A DNA stretch of 64,000 nucleotides from Gnetum montanum (lineage: Eukaryota; Streptophyta; Gnetopsida; Gnetales; Gnetaceae). The stretch spans positions 1,438,955-1,502,954 of the forward strand of contig MNCI01013908.1 of assembly GCA_015680685.1 (NCBI GenBank), given 5' to 3'. The position numbers and the translations under genes are program-made. The notes under the pieces were generated by a model. It searched no databases. It had not been told where the DNA came from and worked only from the letters and a program-made list of their open reading frames with translations. Below, piece after piece: positions 1 through 11,000 of this stretch. The stretch's first letter is position 1, and each line of letters starts with the position of its first letter.

Positions 1-753
1 AAAAATAAGTTAGTCATGACCAAGAGGACTACAATAAAGCTGACAAGAAATGCAAATGACAGTGTAAAGATACTACCCAGCAAACCATCAAGGGTGATAG
101 CGAGGGTGTTGCCATTGACATACTGTCAAACATGCGGTCAAACTCACCAGCATCAAGTTGTAGCTCCCCTGCTTCTAGCTGACTCAATAGCATGGTAGCA
201 TCCTCTGTGTTCATCTATTCCTCTGCCACTGAACTACATTCAGTGAAGGGACCATCGGCAGAAGCCTCTTGTTGGTTGACAAGGACCTCTTCTTTATTCA
301 CTAGGGCCCTTCTTACTATGGAACCAGCATCTTCATCATCAACAGGAGTGTTCTCCTCATTAGTAGGAGTGTCCTCCTCATCAGTAGGAACGTCCTCCTT
401 GTCAACAAGAGCATTCTCCTCATTGGCGGGAGCCCTTACCTTTGCGGTAGAATCTCCTTCTTCCTTGACTAGGGCCCTTTCCTCTGTGACTAGGGCCCTC
501 ACATCTTTATTAGTCACCCCTATTTCAGGGGTCATCACCTCTTCTTCATCTTCTTCTGCTAGTAAAGCATAGTCACATTAGGCATAAGCATACTAAATTG
601 AAACAAATGCTACGCTACCTAGCATAGCACAACGTAGAGCATTAACCAAACAATCATAACAAATGAAAAGAGGAAGCATTTACCAATGGAAGGCTACATT
701 CTATGAAGCTTGAACTGCAGTTTCTTCCCCCCTTATTCATCCATATGGGGAGG
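1..753 (-). pseudogene. E0 antisense gene, downstream exons (acidic region)
   Basis: This is the continuation, after the E1 insertion, of the gene at 54302-57174. Reading leftwards on the - strand, the exon that crosses the junction ends with CCATTG followed by GTAAATG near 685. An intron follows to a TAGCAG acceptor near 560. An acidic exon then runs from about 558 down to about 130, rich in Glu, Asp and Val, with repeated 'ALV.EE' and 'PT.EE' patterns. It ends in a segment like 'LDAGEFDRMF', matched in E1 by 'LDVGEFGNMF' near 11140-11165. The intron carries TAGC/ATGC repeats like other introns and LTRs of the family. The gene continues beyond the left edge. Function is unknown; see the E1 copy for domain order. 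Confidence 0.6.
749..753. repeat. Target site duplication GGAGG, left copy (E1)
   Basis: GGAGG lies directly before the TG that starts the E1 3' LTR. An identical GGAGG lies directly after the CA that ends the E1 5' LTR at 54302-54306. This fixes both ends of E1. Confidence 0.85.
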
Positions 754-2344
754 TGTAATGACCAAAAACGTCGACGGCTGGAAAACACCGAGGGATCGAT
801 GGGTGTGATAGTTTCAACCCTATATCCGAGGGAGGGCGGTGCTAGGTGTGAGTGGATACAGAGCACCCTGAATAGTCTAGTCAATCAAACAAGGACTTAG
901 TCAACATCTATATAGCCTTTTGGAACATATAGTTTGAAAACGGGGATGAAAGTGCAAAGTAATGCTTAAATGTAAATAAGGCAAAAAATAGTATAAAACA
1001 TAGCAATAAGCAAGAAACAAAGTGAAATGCAGTTAGAAAAATGCACTGCTTCAAAGCTACAAGCCTACTCTATCAAGATGGATATAGTTGATTGCACAAC
1101 ATTGAGGAGTGCAGAGATCCTAAGAGTAACCAAGGCATGTAGAGGAAAACAGTGATGTGCTTAGGTGCAGCCTCAGGAGCTAACACTATGAAAATTCTAC
1201 AAAGGTGGTAAAAAGGGGATAGAACAAAATGTTAGCTAAAAATGCTAACTGTTTGCAGTGTCAAATAGAAAGCTTACAATGCTCATTGCTCAATGTTACA
1301 ATGCCTTTTTTTTAGAACCTCTAGGGCCAACCTCTTGAGAGTTTCTCGTTGGCGTATTTATAGGGCTAAAGGGCATACAAAAGGGATGGTTTGGATGCCA
1401 CATGCCTTGGGCCCATGTTTATTTGCTTGTGCTGTAGGTGTCACGCATGAGCGTTGGACTTGCATGACTATTGGAATGCGAGCCTGCCATGTCGTAATTG
1501 TGAGTCTACCACATCATAATTGCACCGTTAGCTTCTAGAGATGCATGCCAATGGTCCAATTAGGTGAAGTGCATTGATGTCGCACAACCACCCGCTTGCT
1601 TTGCTGTGCTTCATAGTGTAGCATGCTCAGCGTAGCGTAGCATCTTTTCGTACCTTCTACTACATGTGTGTTGCATACTTGCTATGCTATGCTATGCTAC
1701 GTAGTGTAGCATAGTGTAATGATTGGCCTTAGTCATGAAAACTTTTTCCAATCTGTGAACTTTACTTAGTGCACTACAGAACTTGCGAACTTGCTGATCT
1801 TGCCCTTTGAGTTGAATTCTGTCACCTTCGCAGAATTGCCACGCCTCGTTGCACCACGTAGCTCAGAGTAGCGTAGCAGCAGACATGGTCCACCACTTTC
1901 TAATGAAAAGAGACATTGCTGAAGGACTTGAGGTAAGGCGGGGGACTGACCTTGTATTTTTTACTGTGATGTGCTACGCTGCATAGCACAACATAATGTA
2001 GCACTAAGTTCTACGATAATTTTCTAAAGCTTGCTACGCTACATAGGGAGGCGTAGCGTAGCGTAGCAGACTTCATGACTTAGAAAACTTGCCAAGATAT
2101 TTCGTGCATCCTGAGTGCTATTGTCAACTCCATGCATTTTTTATGAGTAGGTTGTTAGCTAGGCACACTACTTGGGTGGACAGGCAAGATGATCTGTAAA
2201 GCCTATTTTCACCCAAAGTAGAAAATTTTCCAAACTGGCTGGCTTGAGTTTAGAGCATTCTCCTCCTAAAGAACTGTCGTAGTGCTGTGTTGATTGCAAA
2301 GCTGGGTAAAGAGAGAATGACTTCAAATTTTTTGGGATGTTTCA
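754..2344 (-). repeat. E1 3' LTR
   Basis: This is a 1591-bp LTR starting TGTAATGACC and ending GGGATGTTTCA. It aligns along its length with the split 5' LTR: its first ~110 bases match 17242-17351, and from about 863 it matches 52830-54301. On the element's own strand it starts TGAAACATCCC and ends GTCATTACA; E3 shares both end motifs. It contains a run of TAGCATAGC/GCTATGCTA words around 1660-1715 that can fold back on themselves, and a second cluster near 1970-2065. Confidence 0.88.
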
Positions 2345-2397
2345 TTAGCTACTCTTTGTCGACATTTGGAGGATGGCCTTGAGAGATGTTGACAAAG
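2345..2397 (-). promoter_or_regulatory. E1 polypurine tract with overlapping hairpin
   Basis: Directly internal to the 3' LTR, CTTTGTCGACAT (2354-2365) and ATGTTGACAAAG (2386-2397) form a 12-bp stem with one G-U-type position. On the element strand the purine-rich 3' arm (GACAAAGAG) runs straight into U3, where the plus-strand primer tract is expected. The same arrangement occurs in E2 (19477-19528) and E3 (45710-45762). Confidence 0.6.
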
Positions 2398-3360
2398 AAA
2401 ATGAAATACCACGGAAGGTGCGATGCTAACGTTACTGCTTGGTGATTTCCGGGACATCGTTCGGCTATGCTTAAGAGTGTTGCATTAGTTTTGTAGAGGT
2501 TAAGGTAGAGAGCAAAGATGATGTTTATTAGAGTCCCTCATCAGAGTGCTCATGAGGGACTCATTCGCATTTTCATCTCTAGCTGGCGCTATTCTTCAAC
2601 CTCTTGTAGGACAAGTGTTTCCTTCACAGGATGAGTTGGGTTACATCCATGAAAGGTTTTGACCTACCTACAGATGCTTTTCCATGCAATGAGTTGTATT
2701 ACATACATCATGGAATTTGCACTCTAAAGTAGTTGAGCTAGTCTAGGCACTCTCTTCGCTATGCCTTAGGATTTGCTACTATAGTAGGATGCATCCTCAA
2801 TCGACGAGGGTAAAGGTCTTGCTGGCTGCAGACATTGTTGAAGCTCTTGGATAGCCGTGCTAGTGCATGGTGTCCAAAGTAGGAAGGCTAGCAGTGTCCT
2901 TGATAGCATCAGTGCAGACGAGCTAGCCTCTAAGGGGCTGGGAGTTGTTGTGAGTGCAGATGCTCTGGAATCCCTGCCAAAGGCATGCATTCTTAGTTCA
3001 GCTATGGGATCAGCTACCACATAGCTAAATGTCATGTGAGTTGAGGCATTGGTGGGGGGCTGGAGAGTAACAATATTGTGGCTAGGCCACAATACTGCTA
3101 GAAATCTAGCTACAGGAACTAGCCAAGGAACTACCATTAGGGTGATGGGCCATGGCGATGGTAGGTCTGGAGGGCCAATGTAATGCCATACAACATTTTC
3201 GGAGGGTCAACATGATGCCAAGGGTGGCAGCATCACATGTGTTCCAGACTACATTCTCATTACGTCATGGACTACATTCTAGATTTGCGACATCCCACCC
3301 ACACATCAGCATCATGCATGCTCATTCGATGCATGCTTGGCATAGATGCACGCTGGGGAT
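2398..3360 (-). other. E1 3' untranslated region, no gene seen
   Basis: This stretch lies between the polypurine hairpin and the hairpin array. It has only short chance ORFs (for example 123 codons on the - strand at 2766-3137) with no recognisable domain and no counterpart noticed in the other copies. Confidence 0.5.
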
Positions 3361-3651
3361 GTGACGCAAACCCAGTTTAAGGTCTTGGTAGAATGTATGC
3401 TGGTTTAAGGTCCCAACTGACCACTGTGCTAGTTTAAGATCCCAGAAGACTGTACATGCCATTTTAACATCATCGCAGATGGTGCTTGTTGCCACTAGTT
3501 TAGCATCATTGTAGACGCTACTCGATGTTGTTGCCAGTTTATCGTCATAGTGGATGGTGCTAGGTGCCGCTAGTTTAACGTCATTGTGGATGCTGCTCGA
3601 TGCTGCCACTAGTTTATCATCGTAGCATATGGTGCTCGGTGCCACTGTGCC
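3361..3651 (-). repeat. E1 array of short hairpins after integrase
   Basis: Degenerate repeats of about 30-45 bp of the form TAGTTTAAGGTC or TAGTTTATCGTC, a short spacer, then GACC/GGAC-like bases. The GGTC...GACC pairs can form small stems. The same motif follows integrase in E2 and E3 and flanks the antisense gene in most copies. Here it begins right after the pol stop at 3652. Confidence 0.65.
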
Positions 3652-4826
3652 TCAAACGTAGTATGGCTTGAGGTACAAGTGATTCATCAGGTTGGCAAAC
3701 TTGTTGTCGTCCATGTCTACCAACTTGAAGGCTCCATTCTTGAAGGATTTAGTGACCACGTAAGACCTTCCCAATTGGCTAAGAATTTGCTCATGTGCTT
3801 ATGAACGACCTTGAGGATGAGGTCTCACTTCTACATTGGCTGCCGATGGGGGTCTACATGGTGCTTCTGCTGTTGCTTGCTTTGGTAGTGTTCGATGTGT
3901 CTCAGCATCTGCATGGGCTCCTCCTCTATTGAGTCAAGGTCGATGGTCCGCGACTTGTTGTTATGGGCTTCACTTACAACATTAGAGAGGATCATCTGGA
4001 GTGATGGTACCTGAAACTCAAGAGGCAACATAGCTTCAAATCCGTAAGCAAGGTTGTAAGGGGTCTTACTTGTTGTGGTCCTGCACATCGTCCGATAGGC
4101 CCATAGAACATAGAGGATTTGCTTGTGCCATCACCTCTTACTATTGTTAAGCATCCACTTTAGCAAGTTGATGATGGACATATTTGTAGCCTCTACCTAT
4201 CCATTCACCTCTGGATAATAGGGGGAGGAAAATGATTGCTTAATGCCTAGGATGGTACATAAGGTTTGGGTTTCTGTATTGCTAAACTGTGGTCCATTTT
4301 CGATCACAATAGTCATTGGAAGCCTGAATCTCGTTACGATGTTATCTAGGATGAAATGGTAGATTTTTTGAGACGTTGTCTTTCTCAAGAGAATGGCTTC
4401 CATTCACTTAGTAAAATACTCAGTGGTGGTGATGATGAAACTATGCCCTATGGAGGACTTAGGCATGATAGGACCTATGAGGTCTAGTCCCCATCATTGG
4501 AAGGGCTAGGTGATCTGCGTTGGGTGCAGGTTCATGGGTGCTACATGTATGAGATTTGCGTATCTCTGACATGTGTTGCACATCTTAACTTTTGATAGGT
4601 AGTCACACTCCATGTGCAGCCAATAGTATCCTAGGCATCTGATCTTTGTAGCCATAGCCCTGGGCTCTATGTGCCCACCACACAGCCCCTCATGCACTTT
4701 ATTAACTACCTTTTGCGCCTACTCGCCACCCACGCATGCTAGCAATATCCCATCGTAGGAACGTTGACACAGGGCATCATTTCCCATGAGCACGTATTGC
4801 TAAGCATGCTTACGGATTACATCTCT
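3652..4826 (-). pseudogene. E1 integrase (Ty3/gypsy pol C-terminal part), broken
   Basis: Integrase inserts the retrotransposon cDNA into the genome. Reading leftwards, the HHCC zinc-binding domain is visible at about 4560-4697 (HEGLCGGH, then MCNTCQ). The catalytic core follows near 4197-4500, including RLPMTIVIENGPQFS, where the usual TDNGPQF Asp is now Glu, and the SFSSPYYPE block. The C-terminal part runs on from about 4088. The frame ends with a tract equivalent to NHLYLKPYYV and a stop at 3652-3654; E3 has the same ending. There is no chromodomain, as expected for the Tat lineage. Stops and frame changes break it, for example between 4403 and 4506. Confidence 0.8.
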
Positions 4827-7130
4827 CTAGGCAGACGTCAATCCACCTAGGGGTTTGCCATGTTGTAAGTAAGCTTTGATGTCAACGTACCACTCTTGGG
4901 CATCCGCCGAGCTGACAGAGGCCACGTGTTCCACCTGAGTGATAGGCTCTATGCATTCGATAATCAAAGCTACCAGATTTTCTAGGAAATGTGATGGAAT
5001 GTTTAATGCAAGTGTAGCTAGGGCATTTGCCATGGTGTTCTCGTTATGTGGCATGTGTTGCGCATCTGTGGTTATAAACTACTTAAGCAGGGTTTTTCCT
5101 AGGTCACAATAGGGTTGCAAGTGCGTAGCCTTGTAGGCATAGACCTCAGTGATTTGATTCACGACTAGTTGTGAATCTCCCCAGATTACCAAGTGTTGTA
5201 TGCATGATGTTTAGGCAATTAAGAGGCCTCTGAGTAGCCCCTCATATTCTGCCATGTTGTTGGTACAAGGGAGCGCAAAACGATAGGTGAATGGATGCAT
5301 TTCCCCAAAGGGGAATGTGATGATGACAACAGCACTATCTCCTCACGCAGTTGAGGGCCATTGAAGTGTAAAGTGGCTTCAAAATGTGATGGGATGATGT
5401 TGACATTGCTAATGTATTCGTCTAGGAATTCGGGGTCTATGGTTTCCTGGTCATCGATTGGCGAGGCCGTGAGTTGGGTCGCTATGGCTTGACCCTTCAT
5501 CGACGATTAACTTACATAGTGTAAATCAAACTCTATGATTATTGCCTTCCATCGGGCTATCCTGCTACTTTTGTATAGGTTTTTTGTGATAGCCCAGAGT
5601 ATGTTGCTTTTTCAAATGATGTTGGTCGTACTGAAAAATAGCTAATGCCTCCACTTTCTTAGTGCGAACACTAAGGCTAGGCAATTTCTCTCCACTTCAT
5701 TGTATTTCACCTCATGTGCTATTAGTGCATGGCTTAGGTAATACATTGGTACCTCAGAACCATCATCTCATTTCTAACATAGTAGTGCAGCAATAGATGT
5801 GTCGGAGGTGGCAAGGTAGATGAAGAAGGGTTTGTCCCTTTATGGTAGATGCATAGTTGGGAGGTGTGAAAGCTCTTTCTTCAAGTCATTAAAGGCCTGT
5901 TGGCACTAGGTTGTCCACTCGAAGTTAACCCCATTCTTTAGAAGATGTTGCATGGGGTGTAACTTGTCTGTCAACCTTGGTATAAACCTTCAAATGAATT
6001 GTATTCTACCTTGGAAACCACATAACTCCTTAAGGTTTGTAGGAGGTGTTAGGTTGACGATGGCCTTGAATTTGTTAGCATCTACTTGTATTCTAGACTC
6101 TGATACCACAAACCCTAACATGCACCTGATTTTCACTCCGAAGACATACTTCTTAGGATTTAGGCATAAGTTGTGCATTTGGCAGCACTTGAGGACTACC
6201 CCTAGATCGCGTGGGTGATCAACGACCACCTTGGACTTGACTACTATATCATCCATGTAGTCGTTTAATGTTTCTAGGATATAGTCGCTGAATATGTAGG
6301 TCATGGCTCACTGGTAGGTTGCTCCAGCATTCTTGAGCCTAAAAGGCATCATGCTGTAATAGAATGTTCCCCATGGGGTCATGAAGGTTGTTGTCAGCAG
6401 ATGCTCTGGGTTAATGTGGATTTGGTTGTATTTGGAGAAACCATCCATGAAGGATAGTAGAGCATGATCATCGGTGGTGTCGATGAGCTGATTGATGCTT
6501 GGAAGTGGGAAATCATCTTTGATTTTTGCCTTGTTCAAGTCCCAAAAGTCTATACAGATTCATATTCCTCCCGTTTTCTTTGAAACCACAACAATGTTGG
6601 ACACCCATTTTGAGTAGTCAACTGCGTGGATAAAACCAGCTTGGTATAGCTTGGTGATTTCATCCCTCATGGCTACTGCAATTTTTGGCTTAACTTTACA
6701 AGCCTTCTACTTGACTACCTTCATGTGTGGGTCTAGGATGATGTTGTGCTAAATCAGCCATGGATCTAGAGCCGGCATGTCGGTATACGACCATGCGAAG
6801 GCATTGATGTTGTCTTGCAAAATCTTGTCTATGTTTCTATGTGTCTATGTGTCTAGGAGGGAACTGAGTTTTAACATTTTTATCTCTCCCGCAGACGTGG
6901 TCACAGGCATCTTGATGAGAGGGTCCTCAATTACATCCCCAGCCTCTAAGTCTAGGGCTTGGACCAGATGCTCGGGCAAGTTTGGGGATGCTTCTAAGGA
7001 TGCTATAGTGCTAGATGTGGTCAACCCCTAGTTGATCATGTTGGGGTTCAACTGTCTTGGGAGTTTGCCCTATGGACCTACTAACGTTAAGGACGTGGAG
7101 AGGTCGTAATGGATTTCCATATCTTGCTCG
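4827..7130 (-). pseudogene. E1 reverse transcriptase, RNase H and archaeal-type RNase H, broken
   Basis: RT and RNase H turn element RNA into DNA. RT blocks read from about 6720 to 5990: the KIKDDFPLPSINQLID segment, the FMTPWGTFYY segment and the active site YMDDIVVKS at about 6233-6259. RNase H follows to about 5500. A second RNase H of the archaeal type, diagnostic of Tat elements, lies at about 5500-4830 and ends near MPHNENTMANALATLAL, where a catalytic Asp (VADALA in E3) has become Asn. The upstream limit is set by a splice-acceptor-like AG followed by GTCCATAGG near 7070. Many stops replace Gln or Trp codons. Confidence 0.82.
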
Positions 7131-8013
7131 TCCTACCAACATGAGATAAAAGCTTGGTTAAGAGTCGTCTGTTCGCAGAGATTGTGTATAACAAAAATTT
7201 GCAAAGTAGCAACAAGATGCAACTTGCGAAGTGTGATGATGAAAAGATTAAAAGTTTGTCAGTTTAAGGTCATGGCGGACCGCTAAGGCATAAGAGTGCA
7301 GAACCACTAAAGATGTAAAATTGCCGGTGCAAAAGTGCGAAGCCGTGAAACTGTTAACATGCAAATTCCAAACTACTAGTTTTGGTGTCATTGTAGACAA
7401 CCAAATTCTACATGCAAAATTGTAACCTATAAAATGGTAGTATGTGAAACGGGAAAGTGCGGGTATGAGAAATGAAAAACCGTTAATGTGAAAATGCGAA
7501 CTGTTGTCATGAAGACATGAAACTGCTAGAGATTTTGACATTGCTAATGTGAAAGTGCAACATTGCAAGAAGATGCAAGACTACCCATGTAAGAATGTGG
7601 AATTGCTAGTTTAATGTTATCATGGACTGCGAATGTCCAGCAAGGTTAAAACTATTAGCTTAGGGTCTCTTTGGACCATTAGAAATGCAGCTACGCTAGG
7701 ATTGCTAGTTTAAGGTATTTTCAGACCCTTAACGCTACGATTCCTAGAATTGCTAATTTAAGGTCTTTTCGGACCGTTAATTAAAAACAAATATATTTTT
7801 TATTTTCGGGAAAGCATGTAGTTGGCTTGAAGCATGTCAAGGCTTTAATGTAAATAGTGCTAGGATGTCATGGCGAGCATGCTATGCTGCACGGCAGCCT
7901 CCGCATTAATTGGAGAGAGAGAGTGGCAAGTTTTTCCATCTTGTCATTACGATCATAAATAGGGGTTAAACCCTGGTAATTTTTCCATTCTCCATCGTAA
8001 GAGCGTAGAGTCC
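7131..8013 (-). repeat. E1 hairpin array between pol and the antisense gene
   Basis: From about 7250 to 7790 there are repeated units such as TTTAAGGTCATGGCGGACC, GGGTCTCTTTGGACC and TTTAAGGTCTTTTCGGACC. Each is a GGTC/GGACC inverted pair with a 4-6 base loop. Between them are A-rich spacers with 'gtgaaaatgcgaactg'-like words. No coding sequence is seen. The array lies just upstream of the first exon of the opposite-strand gene, where its promoter would be expected. Confidence 0.6.
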
Positions 8014-11000
8014 ATGTCGGAGCATAAGGCAATTTTGGAGCACAAAGTAATCAACAAGGAAAATTTTCATAGTGAAGAGGAGAAATCTGCAAGTTGGACA
8101 ATGGCTCCTAAGAAGGAACATACTCATCTAGCACTCACAAAGGTTGAGGAGCTGAAGAAAACCCTGGGGCGCATGACGCAAGCACACGTCACAGCACGGA
8201 GGAGCACGCCGTTGACCCAGTAGGTTACCATGCTTCCTCTACCTTCTTCACAATCCTGTTATCGATTTGTGTTTTTTGTTGTTTTCTACTTTCATTTTGC
8301 ATCCTATCCTTGCCTACCTACATTTTCTATTCTCGCATCATTTTGGCCCTTACATTGTCGATGTCGTCATTTCGGTCATGGAAGATGCATAATTGTTATG
8401 TCATAGTTGCATGCAAGGTTGTTTATACCACCACTGCCACGACTGTCTCAAGCAATTTAGGTTATTTAACCTTTGAATGGCGTAACGTAGAACCCTTAAG
8501 ATGGTTAGGCCATATGTGTTTTGTGAGGGCATGTTGTTAATTGCTCTGTTGCTACGCTAAGCTTTTTGTTTTGCATATTTTTGCTATGCCAAACGTTTGT
8601 GTTCTTGCTACGCTAAGTGCAGGGAGAGGGTTAAGCTACACCATATGCATGAAGCACTAGGTGTTACTACATTGTGTGTGTATTGCACTTAGGCATGATG
8701 CTAATACTTATTGATGGGTTGCACAGGGTGGGGCTAAGGCCCAGGTTGATTATTTTAGAAATTAGAGGGGTCCTGTGCCATGTGGGATGACCTGTGGCCA
8801 ATGCTCCTCCTTCCCAGATATGTGTGGGAGAGTAGGGGGTATGGTTTAGGAAGGGGGCATAGGGCTTCTTGCAATTCCTCCTTGACCACTTTAGTGTGAT
8901 CATTTGGTCCTCCTTGGGGGAGGAGGAGGTGGTTGGCATAATAGAAGCCATTTTGCCTGGGGCGAGCTAAGGCATTCTGAGGTTTCTAACTGATGGGGCA
9001 ATCATGAGTAGGTAGGGAGAAGGATCCAGTCAGCACCCAACAGGGTTAAGGTGCTTGGTCTGGATCTAGGAGATGCCTGAGTACAGTTGCTATCACTATT
9101 TCAACACATTGTTCCTTGCACATTTTATGATGACGTGCTTCCAGAACCCTCAGGAAAATGTCTACTGTGCTAGTGGGTGAGTTTTGTAGCCTTGTTCTAT
9201 TATGTTTGTGCAATGCTGGCCATATCAGCCTAATGCTAATGGTATGCATTTTCTACTAGGTTCTTCATCAATGAAGATGGGGTTCATGACCTACTAGACC
9301 TACTAACCACAACAAAAATAGCCCTACAGGAATTCTCTTCTGCTGAGAATCTGCGGGTGGGTATGATCGGTCAATGGAGGGGTAAATACCATACCTACCC
9401 AAGTGTATATTCTACTCTCTACAATGAGTGTAGGGGGTAGGGTTGGCTAGATGAGGAGTGCGTAAAACCCTTCAAACTGGTCATGGTTGAACAAGTTTAG
9501 GTTAAACTTCCACTGTTCCCACTACCATACCGACCTGGTAGGGCTAGTAGTAAGTGCCACATGGTTACGTGTCTTTGCAATTTTTGAATTCTTTGCATTT
9601 TTCGCTAAGCGTTTTTCTGGAACTATTGTAGGGGTGAAGAAACCTAAGGAGGATATGGTGGTAACCACTAGGATATAAGGGGTGAAAGTCTACTTCAAGT
9701 ATGGAGAAGTAGAGATGAGCCAACACTGGCTGGATGTCGGGGCTTCGGACTCCCTGGTCTAGAACATCGAAATGATGGGGCTTATGGATCTATTCCTGGC
9801 CCTGAATCTAAATGTTCCTATGGCTAAGATGCTCACCCTAGTTGAATCCTTTTCTAACAAGGTGAGATTCTTTCTCCTGTGCATGTGTGAAGTGCGGGTG
9901 GTCATTGACATCAATGACTAGCTGTTCATAGACCTCTTTGGTGTCCCTGCTGAAGGCATTCTGATAGGGTTAAAATTCAAGATGGAGTTGACCCTTTAGA
10001 AGAAGGACATCCAGGAGTGGCTAGGGCTTACCAAGGAGTGCAAGGGGCTCCCCATGGAAAAGCTTAAAAAAGGACCTGCCAAGGAGGTTTATCCTACTTT
10101 TCATGCTCATGCATTCCCCCAGCTGCTTACCTAGGGAAAGGTCCTAGGGATTAATCAAGCTTGGGTCATGCTTGAGGTTATAGAAGAGGGGACCCATTAC
10201 AACTAGGCCAAGTATCTATGTAAAGGCTTGAGGACTGAGATCTTGGGGCACTGTACGAAAATGGAGTCCCGTTTCAACATCCATTACGCTTTTTACATAC
10301 TCTATCTTAAGCGTTTCATGGAGTTCCTGGTAGTTCAGGATAAAGGAGTCTCGGTCATGCAAGATAGCGACCAAATTTCCAGACCATGGATCCACTAGGT
10401 ATTTAGGACTACGCGAGCCTAGGATCCCCTAGAAATAATTTGGGAGTCATTTTCTATAATGACTAAGAATTGGGTGGCCTGCAACGTTCACAGCCAGGAC
10501 AGCGTGGGAGAGATGCCCCCCACCATGGATGGTAGCATGTCACGGGGTGAACATTTCATAGTTGAGATTGTGGCCAGAAAGTTACAGCAAAAGAGGCCTC
10601 CCCTGGCCAAGGAAACCCTTTGAGTGGGGGAGGAGGAGGGGCAAGGACTGTGACTTAAACTTTAGATGATGCAAACCCCCATTGGTAAGCGTTCTTGTTT
10701 AGTGTTTTCTTTATTATTGTTTGCTATGATATGATATTCTAGGTGGTGTAGCATAGCGTAGCAGCTACTTTGAGCTAACTTGCTTTGAACTAATGCGAAC
10801 TTGCTTCTTTGCTGGTAGAGGAAGAAGAAGAAGAAGAAGAAGAAGAAGGCGACGAAGAGGTGTCGGCCCCGAAGACGGGGATGATAAATAAAGGCACAGA
10901 GACCCTAGTTTTGGAGAGAGGGGCTCCAGTTAAGAAGAAGGGAGCTCCTACGGCTAAGGCAGGGGCTCTCGTTATCAAGGAAAATTCTCCTGCTGAGGAA

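Noticed and set aside
192-572. 126-codon Ser/Thr-rich ORF on the + strand
   Set aside because: Shadow of the acidic exon of the E0 antisense gene; Ser runs mirror Glu/Asp codons on the other strand.
2766-3137. 123-codon ORF on the - strand in the E1 3' UTR
   Set aside because: No domain, no counterpart in E2 or E3; likely a chance frame.
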